Positions 10,013 to 22,269 of a stretch of 64,000 nucleotides of DNA are shown one piece after another. This DNA is from Crossaster papposus (taxonomy: Eukaryota > Echinodermata > Asteroidea > Velatida > Solasteridae): NCBI GenBank assembly GCA_037893245.1, contig JBAIAA010000537.1, forward strand, positions 558,001-622,000, in the 5' to 3' direction. The notes under the pieces were generated by a model, which did no database searches, had not been told where the DNA came from, and worked only from the letters and a program-made list of their open reading frames with translations. How positions within the stretch are numbered: the stretch's first letter is position 1; each line of letters opens with the position of its first letter. The translations under genes were made by a program, and so were the position numbers.

Positions 10013-13000
10013 TGTTGTGTTTATTGGGAAGGAGCGTAATAATACATGTGGCTCACGGGTTTTTTGTATTATTAGAACAATTCTCAGTCACATGGGAAGG
10101 ACATTAAACGACGTGTAACGCTTGAATATGGGGCCTTTTTAACTTTTTCTGTGAGACTATTAGTAGGTTTTTTAGTTAAAGATGAAATGTTTTTGCAAGA
10201 AAATAACAAGGAGAAAACGGTTAATGCAGGAATACTTTATTGTAAAGATCAGGTTTTTTTAAAGTTTGTTTTTTAATCAATCCTAGAGTTAGCTGCAGTG
10301 AATCAGAACTCATTGTATATGGAAAGGGAAGGGTAATTTTTTTTGGAGATGCTGAAACGGTTCTGCTGTGTGAGGTATCATAGGATTTTATGTTTGTGGC
10401 TGGTCTGCAGAGACAAATCTGTATATTTATGATTTGATGGTACACCAGCAATGTGGTTGCGTAACTATACTGCCCAAATTCCTAGTTAATTCCAGTGTAA
10501 TTCCTAGTTTAAGTTGTTTTCTTAGTAACAGCTTTTGGGAGGTCAGTTCTGGCCACACTTTTTGTTGCGAAACGTCAGTCAGTATGGGGGGGGGGGGGGG
10601 GGGGGGTACGTGTGCAAGTTTCAAGCAGAGATAAATATGTATTTGTACGTAGTGGGTATGCCAGAGAGTGGTTGTTTGACTGACCTTTCCAGAGCGTAAT
10701 TCTGAACTCTATTTTCTCAATCTTTTGTGTGTTAGACACGCATCTCTAGGGTCAGTTCTAGCAACATTACCTCTGCTAGATGACAGTCAGTGGTTGGAGT
10801 TTGTGGACGGGCAAATACATCAAACGTCTGCAGGCCAATTAGGTTAGACATTTCCTGAAAGGGGGTTTCAAACCCTGTCTCTGGTTTTAGCGACGCGATG
10901 ACTGGTCTGTGTATTGCAACAGTGGTCCTTTGTTTTTTGTTCACTTAGTGATTGATTATAAACGCTGATATAGGCCGCCCCATCTTTTTTCTTTTTTTGA
11001 AGGAGAGCAGAGCATATTTTCTGTGTGTTTATTGGGAAGGACCGTAAACATACCGGCGGCTAATATTTGTTTTAATTATTAGAACGATTCTGGGTCACAT
11101 CGGCAGGACATTATTAAATTATAGGACGTGTAACGCTGGGTTATGTGGATTTGTTTTCCTTTTCTGTGAGACTCTTAGGTTTTTGTAGTTAAAGATGAAG
11201 TGTTTTTACCAAAAAATAGCAAGGAGAAACCGGTTTATGAAGGCATACTTTAAGGAAAGATCAGGTTTTTTGTAAAGGAAATTTTTAAAAATCAATCCTA
11301 GAGTTAGCTGCAGTGAATCAGAACTCATTTTATATGGGAAGGTAAGGGTGTTTATGGGAGTTTTCACAAGCCAGAACTGTTTCTCATCGTTTTCGTAATT
11401 TTTTTTGGAGATGCTGAAACGGTTCTGCTGTGTGAGGTATCATAGGATTTTATGTTTGTGGCTGGTCTGCAGAGACAAATCTGTATATTTATGATTTGAT
11501 GGTACACCAGCAATGTGGTTGCGTAACTATACTGCCCAAATTCCTAGTTAATTCCAGTGTAATTCCTAGTTTAAGTTGTTTTCTTAGTAACAGCTTTTGG
11601 GAGGTCAGTTCTGGCCACACTTTTTGTTGCGAAACGTCAGTCAGTATGGGGGGGGGGGGGGGGGGGGGGGTACGTGTGCAAGTTTCAAGCAGAGATAAAT
11701 ATGTATTTGTACGTAGTGGGTATGCCAGAGAGTGGTTGTTTGACTGACCTTTCCAGAGCGTAATTCTGAACTCTATTTTCTCAATCTTTTGTGTGTTAGA
11801 CACGCATCTCTAGGGTCAGTTCTAGCAACATTACCTCTGCTAGATGACAGTCAGTGGTTGGAGTTTGTGGACGGGCAAATACATCAAACGTCTGCAGGCC
11901 AATTAGGTTAGACATTTCCTGAAAGGGGGTTTCAAACCCTGTCTCTGGTTTTAGCGACGCGATGACTGGTCTGTGTATTGCAACAGTGGTCCTTTGTTTT
12001 TTGTTCACTTAGTGATTGATTATAAACGCTGATATAGGCCGCCCCATCTTTTTTCTTTTTTTGAAGGAGAGCAGAGCATATTTTCTGTGTGTTTATTGGG
12101 AAGGACCGTAAACATACCGGCGGCTAATATTTGTTTTAATTATTAGAACGATTCTGGGTCACATCGGCAGGACATTATTAAATTATAGGACGTGTAACGC
12201 TGGGTTATGTGGATTTGTTTTCCTTTTCTGTGAGACTCTTAGGTTTTTGTAGTTAAAGATGAAGTGTTTTTACAAAAAAATAGCAAGGAGAAACCGGTTT
12301 ATGAAGGCATACTTTAAGGAAAGATCAGGTTTTTTTTAAAGGAAATTTTTAAAAATCAATCCTAGAGTTAGCTGCAGTGAATCAGAACTCATTTTATATG
12401 GGAAGGTAAGGGTGTTTATGGGAGTTTTCACAAGCCAGAACTGTTTCTAATCGTTTTTCGTTATTTTGTTTAGAGATACTGAAACGGTTCTGCTGCGTGA
12501 GGTATCATAGGATTTTCTGTTTGTGGTTGGTCTGCAGAGATAAATCAGTATATTTATGATTTACTGGTACGCCAGCAATGTGGTTGCGTAACTATACTGC
12601 CCAGAGTGTAATTCTTAGTTTAATATGTTTTCATACGCTTCAGGGAGGTCAGTTCTGGCCACACTTTTTTTGCAAGACGGCAGTCAGTAGGAATGGGGGG
12701 GGGGGGGGGGTTACGTGTGCAAGTTTTAAGAGAACCCCTCCGTATTTTTCGTTATTTTTTTGGAAACGCGGAAAAGGTTCTGCTGACAAGTATCATATAG
12801 ATTGTGTTTGTGACTGGCCTGCAGAGATCTAGTATCTAGTGGGTATGCCAGAGAGTGGTTGTTTAAGTGGCCTGTCCAGAGCGTAATTTTTAACTCTTTT
12901 TCCCCCTCTTTTTTGGATTAGACACGCATCTGGGGGGTCAGTTCTAGCCACATTATATCTGCTGATGACAGTCAGTGGTTGGAGTTTGTGGACGGGCAAA

Positions 13001-13830
13001 TACATCAAACGTCGGCAGGCTAATTGTGTTAGACTTTTCTTGAAAGCAGGGGTTTCAAACCCTGTCTCTGGTTTAGCGACGCGATGACTGGTTTGTGTAT
13101 TGCAACAGTGGCTATTTGTTTGTATTTCACTTGTTTCCCCTTTTTTGGAAGGGGAGCATAGCATATTTTCTGTGTGTATTTTCTGTGGATTTGTTTTCCT
13201 TTTCTGTGAGACTATTAGGTTTTAAAGATAAAGTGTTTTTGTAAGAAAATAGCAAGGAGAAACCGGTTTATGCAGACATACTTCCAGGAAAGATCTGTTT
13301 GTTTTTCTTATCATTTCTAGAGTAAGCTGCAGTGAATCAGAACTCATTTTATATGGGAAGGTAAGGGTGTTTATGGGAGTTTTCACAAGCCAGAACTGTT
13401 TCTCATCGTTTATTGTTAATTGTTTTGTTTATTGGGAAGGAGTGTAATCATGCATGCGGCTCACGTTGTTTGTTTTTATTAGAACGATTCTCTGTCACAT
13501 GGGAAGGGAATTAAATTGAAGGACGTGTAACGCTGGGTTATGTGGATTTGTTCGTTTTCTGTGAGACTATTACTAGGTTTTTTAGTTAAATATGAAGTGG
13601 TTTTGCAAAACAAATAGTAAGAAGAAACCGGTTTATACACGGGCATACATCAAGGAAAGATCAGTTTATTTGTGTGTGTGTTTGTTTGATAAATCCTACA
13701 GTTAAAACTGTTTCTCATCGTTTTCGTTATTTTTGTTTAGATTCTCTAACGGTTTTGCGGCGTGAGGTATCATAGGATTTTATGTTTGTGGCTGGTCTGC
13801 AGAGATAAATCTGTATCTATGCTATTAATC
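10013..13830. repeat. Satellite-like tandem array, ~1064-bp unit with poly-G tract
   Basis: Units begin near 10013, 11021, 12083 and 13426, each opening with a form of TTTATTGGGAAGGA. Units 1 and 2 are nearly identical over about 1 kb (for example 10434-10944 against 11496-12008). Unit 3 is more diverged and rearranged, and unit 4 is partial. The first three units each contain a G run of about 18-24 (10585, 11647, 12696). Open frames on both strands recur with the unit, but none resembles a known protein. The origin is unknown. Confidence 0.85.
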
Positions 13831-16434
13831 CTAAAGATGGAACATGGTTGGCGCCATCTTATAGACGGTTCCCCGTGTGTCGTGTACGTACATGAATGCA
13901 TGTTGCGTAATCTGGAAAGGCTTCACCACTAGCACTGCACGGTATTGTGTGGGCTAACGGATGTGGAAGCCCGTCTTTTGCACGGGCCCCTGTCAGCAAT
14001 GTGCAGGAACTAAGCCCTTTTAACAACTGTTTATGTTCCCTGTTCAATGGATCAACGTGCACGCGGTCCTAAAGATGCGTGATTTCTCAGCTATATTAAC
14101 AAGGGCGGTTGGAGTACCATGGAGATACTAATCGACGGACAACTGCTTACAAACTCTGTTTTCTATGCTGGTGACTTAACTTTTGATTCTAACTGAGGGT
14201 TACTTTAACCTAAAGTATACATATTAAAGAATACACAAATAACGAACAAAAAATTGTTCACCCCATTTTAACTTGGACGGGAGAGCTGTATCTCGAAATA
14301 GCCTACGGTGCGACTTATGTCGGGTTTCGACGTAGAAGCGTATTCCTATTCCCTGCATATTTTAATATCGTTCAAGTTTGCTTAGACCATACTTGGACCA
14401 CACACCTATCAATAAATTAATTTACACACGTATGCATGTTGCGTAATCTGGAAAGGCTTCACCACTAGCACTGCACGGTACACTGAACCAACACCAGATA
14501 ACAGTTTGCAAGACAACACTGCGGTCATACTCCACACCGGGGGGTTCCAGCAATGTATTCAACGAAATATTGTGAGCCACAGTCATGCTCCCTTAAATTA
14601 TTTCCAACCCCAACTATATATACATTGTATTTTTAATACTTGACACTGCGTATTAAAAATGACCATGAATACACAGTGAAAACTCAAAGGTACATGCATG
14701 ACCCGTACAAGACCTTGAACTCTCGTCATCATCATGTGAAAAATCATTGCAAAAACTGCATTGAAATCTAACAGTACCAAGAAACATGTAACTATAGACA
14801 TTTACATGCACATATTTATATTCACTACCTGTTCGTGTTTCCACTCCCAAGCGTTTCAAGAAAAGCAATACATGTAAACAATTAATGCATGCATCGCATT
14901 TGAGCCACATATTATTATGTACTCGGAGGAAATCTTAAATTTATTTTAGATATTATTGTGTCTTTAAAAGGATGTTCATCAAGGTTTAAACATAATTAAA
15001 TGTATAGGTCGATCAGCTATTGTTTTGTATAACCCCCTTTTTTCTCTCAAATACCATATACACACTGCATATTATTATTGTTACCTAACACACACCCTAC
15101 TCCCCTAGATAACTGAAAAGAATTCCTGAGATTCAACACAATGACCAACACAAAGGAGAGGGATTCCCTCTACATTATCTTGCTTCATCAGCAGATACAG
15201 GCCACTTTGTGCTGATTTGTGTTTTTTCAAACAAAATCTGTTGATCTGTCAGCAATCCTTTGAAATAAATGCAAGGTAATCCGACATTTCTGATATTATT
15301 GTACACAAAATAGCAACAAGAGGTAGACACAGTTTGTCATTGGTCCAATGAAAGGTCATAATAACAAAAAGTGCATTTATCTTGAAAGTTAAAAGAACTA
15401 TTATTATGTTTACTATTATGAAGTTTATTATAAGGTCAAACCACAAAATAATATCTAACCTCTAACAACATACAGCATCAGCTAACTGATAATTTTGACA
15501 TCAAAACTTACATGTTTAAATAAAATATATTTATTATTCGTGGACAAAAATTGAAGTATTTAGGAAACAAAAATTGCGAGTTAAATTTACACCGTAAACG
15601 TAGAATTTAGAGGAAACTCAGTTTTGCAAGGTATATGTACAACATTTATGTTGCTAATAAAAGGCACAAATTAATGGTTTTGGAATTGGAATAAAATCAA
15701 AATCAAAATGTTCTTCAGTATTTTGGGGTTGTATATCTCAAACATGTGATGACAGCATTATTGTGGCGAAGGTAGAATTGTTATTTTGGTAAGTTGTAAG
15801 AACTTGGCTAGGCAATCAGATTTGGAGAAAAAAAACAGAAGAATAGCAGATGACAAAGAGTTTGCTGAAAAAAATCATGACTTCTTAATTAAGTATTGAT
15901 ATCAAAATGTATGTTATGTTTGACAAGATATTAATAAATGTCACCGAATTAAATTATTGTTTCCATCGCATGAGTGTGAAACATTCAAGATCTAAACAAT
16001 TCCGCATCTGATTGGTCAGTGCGCGACTAATGGTTCAGGTGGTGTTTTCTAATATTCTTCCAGTGTATTTGGGCTAGACACCCTGCTACACGCAGCAAAG
16101 TGCAGCAGCTGTCCAAATGACTTGTTAAGCACAATGCAGCAACATCCATCAGGTCAAAGATCCCAAGGTCAAACTGCCTTATCAGAGTCACTGGTCACTC
16201 AGCGCAGCAGAATCCATCTCTGGCATTGTTCAATGAGGACTAGCTCTCAATAGTCTTAGACTGTGGTGTTAATGCACTGGTGTTAGTGCACCAGACTTGT
16301 TTTTGATGCATTGTGCTGGTGTATTAATGGCAGTATATTAATGGCAGTGTTCGAGTGTTTTAGTTTTGTTCTTGTATTATAGTCCATTGCACAAGCCAGA
16401 AAATATTCCTTTACACTTTGCATGTTCACAATTA
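13831..16434. other. Mostly single-copy AT-rich spacer
   Basis: I see no gene here. A short stretch near 13838-13870 resembles, inverted, the ATGGCGCCAACCATG region at 43540 and 61928. The block at about 13894-13942 is repeated at about 14436-14480. The interval is downstream of the minus-strand exon at 16804-17034 and may include its 3' UTR: a minus-strand AATAAA occurs near 15530. Confidence 0.4.
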
Positions 16435-16880
16435 TCTCCTCCTCGGGCAGACTTGTTACCATTTTTAGAATACCATAGCAACCGCATCCATTCCCTGACT
16501 ACCTCCTCTGTTTTCCCTCACTGTTACCTCCTCTCGTGCCTACTCCTGGCCAAAAGCTCCTTGGTCTTCTCCTCTCGCTTTCTCTTTTCAACCTGGGAGG
16601 CCAGCCAGATTACTATAGCAACTGCATCCATTGCCTTGCTACCTCCTTCGTTTTCCCTCACTGTTACCTCCCCTCCTGCTTGCTCCTGGCCAACAGCTCC
16701 TTGGTCTTTTCCTTTCGCGTTCTCTTCTCAGACTGTACGGCCCGCCAGATTACTGTAGCAACCGCATCCATTGCCTGGCTACCTCCTCCATTTTTCATCA
16801 CTGTTACCTCCTCTCATGCCTGCTCCTGGCCAACAGCTCCTTGGTCTTCACCTCTCTCTTTCTCTTCTCAGCCTGGGAGG
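16435..16880. repeat. Minisatellite, ~140-bp units overlapping a coding exon end
   Basis: Units start near 16526, 16667 and 16807, spaced 141 and 140 bp, with a partial unit before the first. Each unit contains a form of GCTCCTGGCCAA followed by CTCCTTGGTCTTC. The innermost unit is the end of the minus-strand exon (16804-17034), so the last codons of that gene have been copied at least twice into its downstream sequence. Plus-strand open frames here (16366-16996) are by-products of the repeat. Confidence 0.75.
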
Positions 16881-17034
16881 TCAGCCAAGTCTCACAGATG
16901 GTCTTCATCTGGGCCTGTCCTGGTCCGGCCCGCTGGGCGGCACTCAAGATGCGCTGCACGTCTTCCACACGCTCCGCCTTGACGGCGATGATGTAGGCTG
17001 ACTTGAGCTTGCCGCAGAGCATCAGGGCATTGAT
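16804..17034 (-). CDS. ZFYVE26: Last coding exon of a ZFYVE26 (spastizin)-like gene, partial
   Basis: Read on the minus strand, the exon opens directly after a good splice acceptor (TTTGTGTGCCCAG, ending at 17035) with INALMLCGKLKSAYIIAVK, continues through a helical stretch with VEDVQRILSAAQ and ICETWL, and ends in a basic tail at a TAA (16804). The first part resembles, from memory, the C-terminal end of ZFYVE26/spastizin, a large FYVE-domain protein of endosome/lysosome and autophagy pathways. The basic tail (EKRKREVKTKELLARSRHERR region) overlaps the minisatellite and may be lineage-specific. Upstream exons should lie at higher coordinates, but I could not identify one in the window. The family assignment is by memory of a short segment. 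Confidence 0.5.
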   Translation of the reverse strand: MNALMLCGKLKSAYIIAVKAERVEDVQRILSAAQRAGPGQAQMKTICETWLTSQAEKRKREVKTKELLARSRHERR

Positions 17035-18130
17035 CTGGGCACACAAAACAAACAAGCAGTGTGGTAGTCAAGTGATCTCTAACCAATTGCGAGTTAGCCA
17101 CACCACCTTAGACTTTGCACACATGCAGCACGTGGGTGGAATGAGAGATACGAGCAGTTGCATACATATTAACGGCGCATTGAAAGCCGTTTATTTGTCC
17201 GGTTTGATTGTGAGATCCCGTTGTAGTTATGTCCTACGTAGTCTGGATACTTTCAATCTTAGTGTTCCACCGATCATTATAATTAATGACCGGGCATTTG
17301 TCGTTGCTAGACCTGTGCTATGGATTTTCTTGCCACATCAGTTAAAGGGAAACTCCATCCATAGTTTATAATTGCATAATGTTAAAGAGTGTCAATTGCC
17401 ATTGTGACTTGATTTTTATTTAATTTTTATCGGTTTCGGTAATCATATAAAACAGAGATTTTCTCGCAATGCGCTTACCGTCATGCGAGCCGCCATTTTG
17501 TTCTGGTTTATCGGTACATCCGAGATATTGTGACGTAGTGTCTGCACCATCAGTACTCGAAGCCCGATTGACAGCGGCCATGCACGCGCAAGGAATGCAA
17601 GTGAACCATTTTGTGTACGGCATAGTGTAAACACAATGTGCATGTACATGTGAAAGTGGGCTCAAAATTATACGGAGAAGGACCTGATGCCATAATTACT
17701 AGCTCACAGATTTTCTATTCTTCTCAGAAAATACAAAAATAAACGATACTTTGTGGCGCGTCAAGTCGATATTCTGCACAGAAATGCAATACATGTACTC
17801 GCAATAGTCGGGCGCCGTACAACATACGTCTGCATAATGTAGTTGGCCGAGTCAAGGTGGGATACCAGTGCGAACAAAAGGCAATAAAGCGATGTGCATT
17901 GAGGTGCAGACACTACGTCATAATGTCCCAGGCTAGGCGGGAAATTTGAACAATATGGCCGCACCCTTGTACTCCTAAATGGCAAGAAATCGTGAATATA
18001 ATAGGCGCGTGTGTCGTTCTCGATTATCAAATTATTATCAAATTATCTGCGGAGTCATTATGTTACCATAATATATTCTATTAGACTAGGTAAAATATTA
18101 TTGAGCCTGTAATTTCCTTTTAAAGTGTAT
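17035..18130. other. Probable intron or spacer, no gene seen
   Basis: If the exon at 16804-17034 is real, this is intron. It includes TTAAAGGGAAACTCCA at 17342, like the left end of a TTAA-type MITE, though I find no matching right end. A short inverted pair lies at 17523 and 17903 (TGACGTAGTGTCTGCACC type). Short open frames look random. Confidence 0.4.
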
Positions 18131-18135
18131 TACAA

Positions 18136-19263
18136 ATGAAGGAGAGTTCAAGCGTGCAATCAAGACCTATCTTTTTAATCGATTGTATGATCTACTCTGT
18201 GCCACAGGGGTCAGTACTGGGCCCACAGTGGTTTACGCTGTACACTTTGCCAATTCGTGACATCATTTTAAAATTTAACCTGAATTACCATGTCTATGCG
18301 GACGACACTCAGCTATACATCACGTTTAAATCTTCTCGAGAACATGCCAATGCCTCCATTGAAAGACTTGAGAAATGTATCCAAGAGATTCGCCACTGGA
18401 CGCAACAGAACTTCCTGAAGTTAAATGACGACAAGACAGAGTTCCTTTTATTTGGATCACGTCAACAATTATCAAAAGTTTCAGTGCCATACATTTCCAT
18501 CGGTGATGCTCAGATAGCTCCCTCGTTGCAGGCTCGGAACTTGGGTGTTATTTTTTATTCGTCAATGACACTTCAACCACACATCAACAACGTCATTCGT
18601 CTCTCAACATTTCACATCAGGAACATCGGTAAAATACGCAAGTTTTTGGACAAGAGCGCTACAGAAAAAGTAATTCATGCATTTGTCACTTCTCGCCTTG
18701 ACAACGGCAATGCCCTTTTCTATGGTCTTCCGCATAACCAGATTGCTCGTCTCCAACGCCTCCAAAACACCGCAGCCCGCATCGTTACACTCTCTAAAAA
18801 ATCCTGTTCCATCACCCCCATCCTGGAACAACTTCATTGGCTCCCTGTCTCTCAACGAATAATCTTCAAGCTTATGCTAATTGTCCACAAAGCACTCAAT
18901 GGCAAGGCTCCCCATTACATCTCAGAACTTCTTCAAGTTTACACTCCATCAAGGAACCTACGATCCAGCAACATGCTTCTCCTCAAGGAATCCAAGTCAC
19001 GACACTCGTGGGGCGACAGACGTTTTTCTGCAGCTGCACCACACATCTGGAACTCTTTACCGCTTAATCTTAGATCTTGTCTGTGTACAACAAAATTCAA
19101 ATCACTTCTCAAAACTTATCTCATGTCTCAGGTTTTCAAGAACTAATTTATTTGTTCCTCTCATTTGTTATTGTTTCTTTCAAGTTAAATATTACTTTGT
19201 TTGTTTTTTAGGGTCTCTGCGCCTTGAACACCCAGCAGGGTGGATATGTGCGCATTACAAATC

Positions 19264-19303
<40 letters not shown>
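18136..19303 (+). mobile_element. 5'-truncated L2/CR1-type non-LTR retrotransposon (reverse transcriptase C-terminal part)
   Basis: A 336-codon open frame (18136-19146) carries the second half of a reverse transcriptase. It has PQGSVLGP at residues 23-30, the catalytic YADD at 54-57, a KTEFLLFG segment, and the thumb/C-terminal region with LQNTAARI, LHWLPV and HIWNSLP, typical of L2/CR1-clade elements. The fingers domain, endonuclease and ORF1 are missing, as expected of 5' truncation. The frame is intact, so the insertion is fairly young. After the stop a short 3' UTR ends in an (ATT)n tail at about 19264-19302. It lies opposite in strand to the exon at 16804. Confidence 0.85.
19264..19302 (+). 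repeat. (ATT)n microsatellite tail
   Basis: About 13 ATT triplets directly follow the retrotransposon 3' UTR. Short tandem tails at the 3' end are usual for L2/CR1-like elements and mark the end of the insertion. Confidence 0.9.
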
Positions 19304-19304
<1 letters not shown>

Positions 19305-20136
19305 CCTAACTCCTTCTGGTGATTTAGCGGTAGGCCTTACTCGTCTTTGTGGGTCCCAACGCCCTGTGCTGTTGAGCTGTACACTCGACAGCTGAATTCC
19401 ACCAGAACCAATTGTGTTGGAGTTTGGCTGGATGGGATTGTGGTTAATAATGATGAATGATGGCGATTGTTTTTTAGTCTTTTATGTGCATAATTGGTTT
19501 ATCTTATCAAAGTAAATCATTGTTGTTCTTATAACTGTTGTTGACTTTGTAATTTCTAGTTGTTTGCTGTGTCTGTTGTGTAATTCTTGTTATTTTGGTT
19601 AATAATTTGTTGATGTAATTTTGTATAGCTACTATTTTTTTATATAATTATGTTTAAATTGTACAGCACTTTTGAATATATTTTTTGTAAATACAAATGG
19701 CGCTCAAGAAATCAAATAAATGTTAATTGTTAAATGAATGATCCCAATGCTTTTGCTGCACCTATATTCTTGAGTGGATCCCTGATAAGTTGTCTTAAGT
19801 TTTTCACTTTGTACAGGCAACTTTCATGTCCCAGTTGCTCTTCATAACTCGTGTTGCAAAAACTCGCGCTTTATGAACAAAACACACCACTAATAGCGAG
19901 TGTGTTGCAAGCAAGATCAGTGGGTGAAAATGCTATATCAGGCTGAGCGTTTGCATTCCTGTTGTGTTTCTAAATTCGGTACCCTGTGGAGACTTGAACA
20001 CAAAGGGGACAATGGGAGTCATCAAATCTACACTTGAAATAGAAGCATTTTGAAAAATGGGTTAGACTTTCTAAACCATTTTGTATACAAGAACAAAGCG
20101 ATGTCTCCACAGTAAACATGCAGCCAATTGAATGTG
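19304..20136. other. AT-rich spacer, no gene seen
   Basis: No open frame with a recognisable product and no clear repeat family is visible. A polyadenylation-like AATAAA is present near 19718 on the plus strand. Confidence 0.35.
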
Positions 20137-20960
20137 TTTTGAAATGTTTTGTTTGAATGTACCAAGGTGTGGTATTCAATATACGTGATATTTAGCAGGT
20201 GGTGTGATTTGATGTTTGGGAATGACAATAGGTCAATTACAAGTTATCTTGTCGAAAGTCCACTCAAAAGCTGATTGAACAAACTGTGACATACAGTGAA
20301 GGAATTGTTTTGCAATAGTTCTCACCGTGTTATACATGTGACTGGACTTGTGATTAAAGGTAGGGTACACTATTGGTAATTGCTCGATTTATCACGAATG
20401 GGTGGATTTAAATGTAGGATACACCATTGGTAAATGCTTGAATTATCATGAATGAGTGGGATTCATACAAATTCTGCGGAACAATGTAACTAATAAAATC
20501 TGCAGTAAAAGAAGTAAATACAACCATGGAGCTATAAAGAGAAGGAGTTCGAACGGCCCGCTGCAATTTTCAAGGCAATTATCCGCCAATAATAGTGAAG
20601 CATGGAGCTATTGTCTGGCCCACCGCAACCCTATAGAATTTTGAAATGTTTTGTTTGAATGTACCAAGGTGTGGTATTCAATATACGTGATATTTAGCAG
20701 GTGGTGTGATTTGATGTTTGGGAATGACAATAGGTCAATTACAAGTTATCTTGTCGAAAGTCCACTCAAAAGCTGATTGAACAAACTGTGACATACAGTG
20801 AAGGAATTGTTTTGCAATAGTTCTCACCGTGTTATACATGTGACTGGACTTGTGATTAAAGGTAGGGTACACTATTGGTAATTGCTCGATTTATCACGAA
20901 TGGGTGGATTTAAATGTAGGATACACCATTGGTAAATGCTTGAATTATCATGAATGAGTG
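20137..20960. repeat. Direct duplication (~503-bp period) with TTAA-MITE left ends and filler
   Basis: The segment 20137-20458 is repeated almost exactly at 20640-20960. Between them (20459-20640) sits a piece identical to 21540-21724. Each duplicate ends with TTAAAGGTAGGGTACACTA (20355, 20858), the left end of a T2-like TTAA MITE, followed by a second partial copy. The inserted piece suggests template-switching or patch-filling repair. Confidence 0.7.
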
Positions 20961-21600
20961 GATGTAAAAGTACCCCCATCAGAAACGGCACCAAAACCAC
21001 TTCAATCAACGACGGCAGCCAGTATCCCAGAACAGCACCCCGAAACATTATCGAGGCCAACATTATCGAGTGGAACCAGCATCTGAAAATGGTCAGGGAG
21101 CTGCTCAACCCACAAGGCAAGGTCCTAAAATAGACATAATAGATGGCATTATCTGCAATCGAAGTTTCGGGGGTTTCTAATTCGTCCATCTTAATGTGAG
21201 AAGCCTCATAAACAGTTTTGATCATTTTAAGATAGTAGTGGCTAGAAATCCATTCGACATCATCTGTCTAAACGAAATTTGTTGCGACGCCTCAATCTCT
21301 GATGATAAGATAACACTACAATCTCCGTAATGTACCATGGCAATATTTTGTTTGGTTGTTATGATGTTGTTATGCGTGGCGTATATGGCACTCCATATTA
21401 TGAGCATTATCCACTTCCATGCGCCAGTCAAAACCAAACGCATTCGGGGTGCCTCGTGGCTCGATAGCGAAAATCCTAAACTTATGCGGCATCGCGATCG
21501 TGTACACAAAATTGCAAAGCACACAGGCTTACAAATCCATTGGGATTCATACAAATTCTGCGGAACAATGTAACTAATAAAATCTGCAGTAAAAGAAGTA
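20960..21600 (+). pseudogene. Non-LTR retrotransposon endonuclease remnant (copy 1)
   Basis: In broken frames from about 21136 the translation reads FVHLNVRSLINSFDHFK and then NPFDIICLNE, the hallmark start of the apurinic-type endonuclease of non-LTR retrotransposons. Further on, HAPVKTKRIRG and RDRVHKIAK fit the linker between endonuclease and reverse transcriptase. It has several frameshifts and a large internal deletion. Shorter related pieces lie at 40480-40910 and 59095-59530. The reverse transcriptase remnant at 22270-23070 may be the rest of the same element. Confidence 0.65.
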
Positions 21601-21608
21601 AATACAAC

Positions 21609-22250
21609 CATGGAGCTATAAAGAGAAGGAGTTCGAACGGCCCGCTGCAATTTTCAAGGCAATTATCCGCCAATAATAGTGAAGCATGGAGCTATTGTCT
21701 GGCCCACCGCAACCCTATAGAATTCCCCCTGCTGCGCAAACAGATTAACGACCAAGATAAGTCTCGCTGGGTCTTAGTACGCGGACTCCCACGCCGCTCG
21801 TCCGTGCATAAAACCCGATTGCAGTTTATTTTATTAAAGTAGTGAACGCTGAAACAATCTAATTATCACATGCGCAGTAGCTTCGCGTGTGTGTTTTTAT
21901 GCGCTATTTTTATTTCTGCATTCTGTACAAAAAACGGATTTTGCCAGACTTTTCCGTTTCAAAATTGGACCATCTGTGGCCAAGTTACGATAAGCTATTT
22001 AACAAATCATCCTGAGAAAACTGGGGATTTATTTTATTAATATTAAAAAATGATCAAACTTCCTAAAGATCAAACATTTACAGGGTGTTGTGGATGATTT
22101 TCTCTGTCCGTTCGTGTATGGGGCTATAGTGTACGATGGTGTACGTAATTTTTACGTTGCAAGAAACATCGTTCATTTTCGCAGAGTGATGTCGTGGGTC
22201 CGCCATGTTGCACTTCCAGTTCGCGCCGACTTCAAGTGTGAAACAATGAT
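21609..22250 (+). mobile_element. Fragment of the CATGGAGCTATAAAG element
   Basis: This matches the left part of the complete 801-bp element at 24527-25327, beginning CATGGAGCTATAAAGAGAAG and running to the shared stretch around 22170, where the two diverge. A shorter piece with the same start is at about 20526-20643. The tail (22190-22285) resembles the GAGGTCAGTG-ended element at 42723-43036. No transposase is visible. Confidence 0.6.
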
Positions 22251-22269
22251 GATCTGTCCATGTGTAGAG

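Noticed and set aside
10427..12008. Proline-rich and other repeated frames in the 1.06-kb array
   Set aside because: The proline stretch is the translated C run opposite the G tract, and the frames decay in unit 3.
16366..17001. Several long plus-strand frames rich in Leu/Ser
   Set aside because: They are opposite the probable exon and minisatellite, and recur in different frames in each unit, as expected of a stop-poor repeat.
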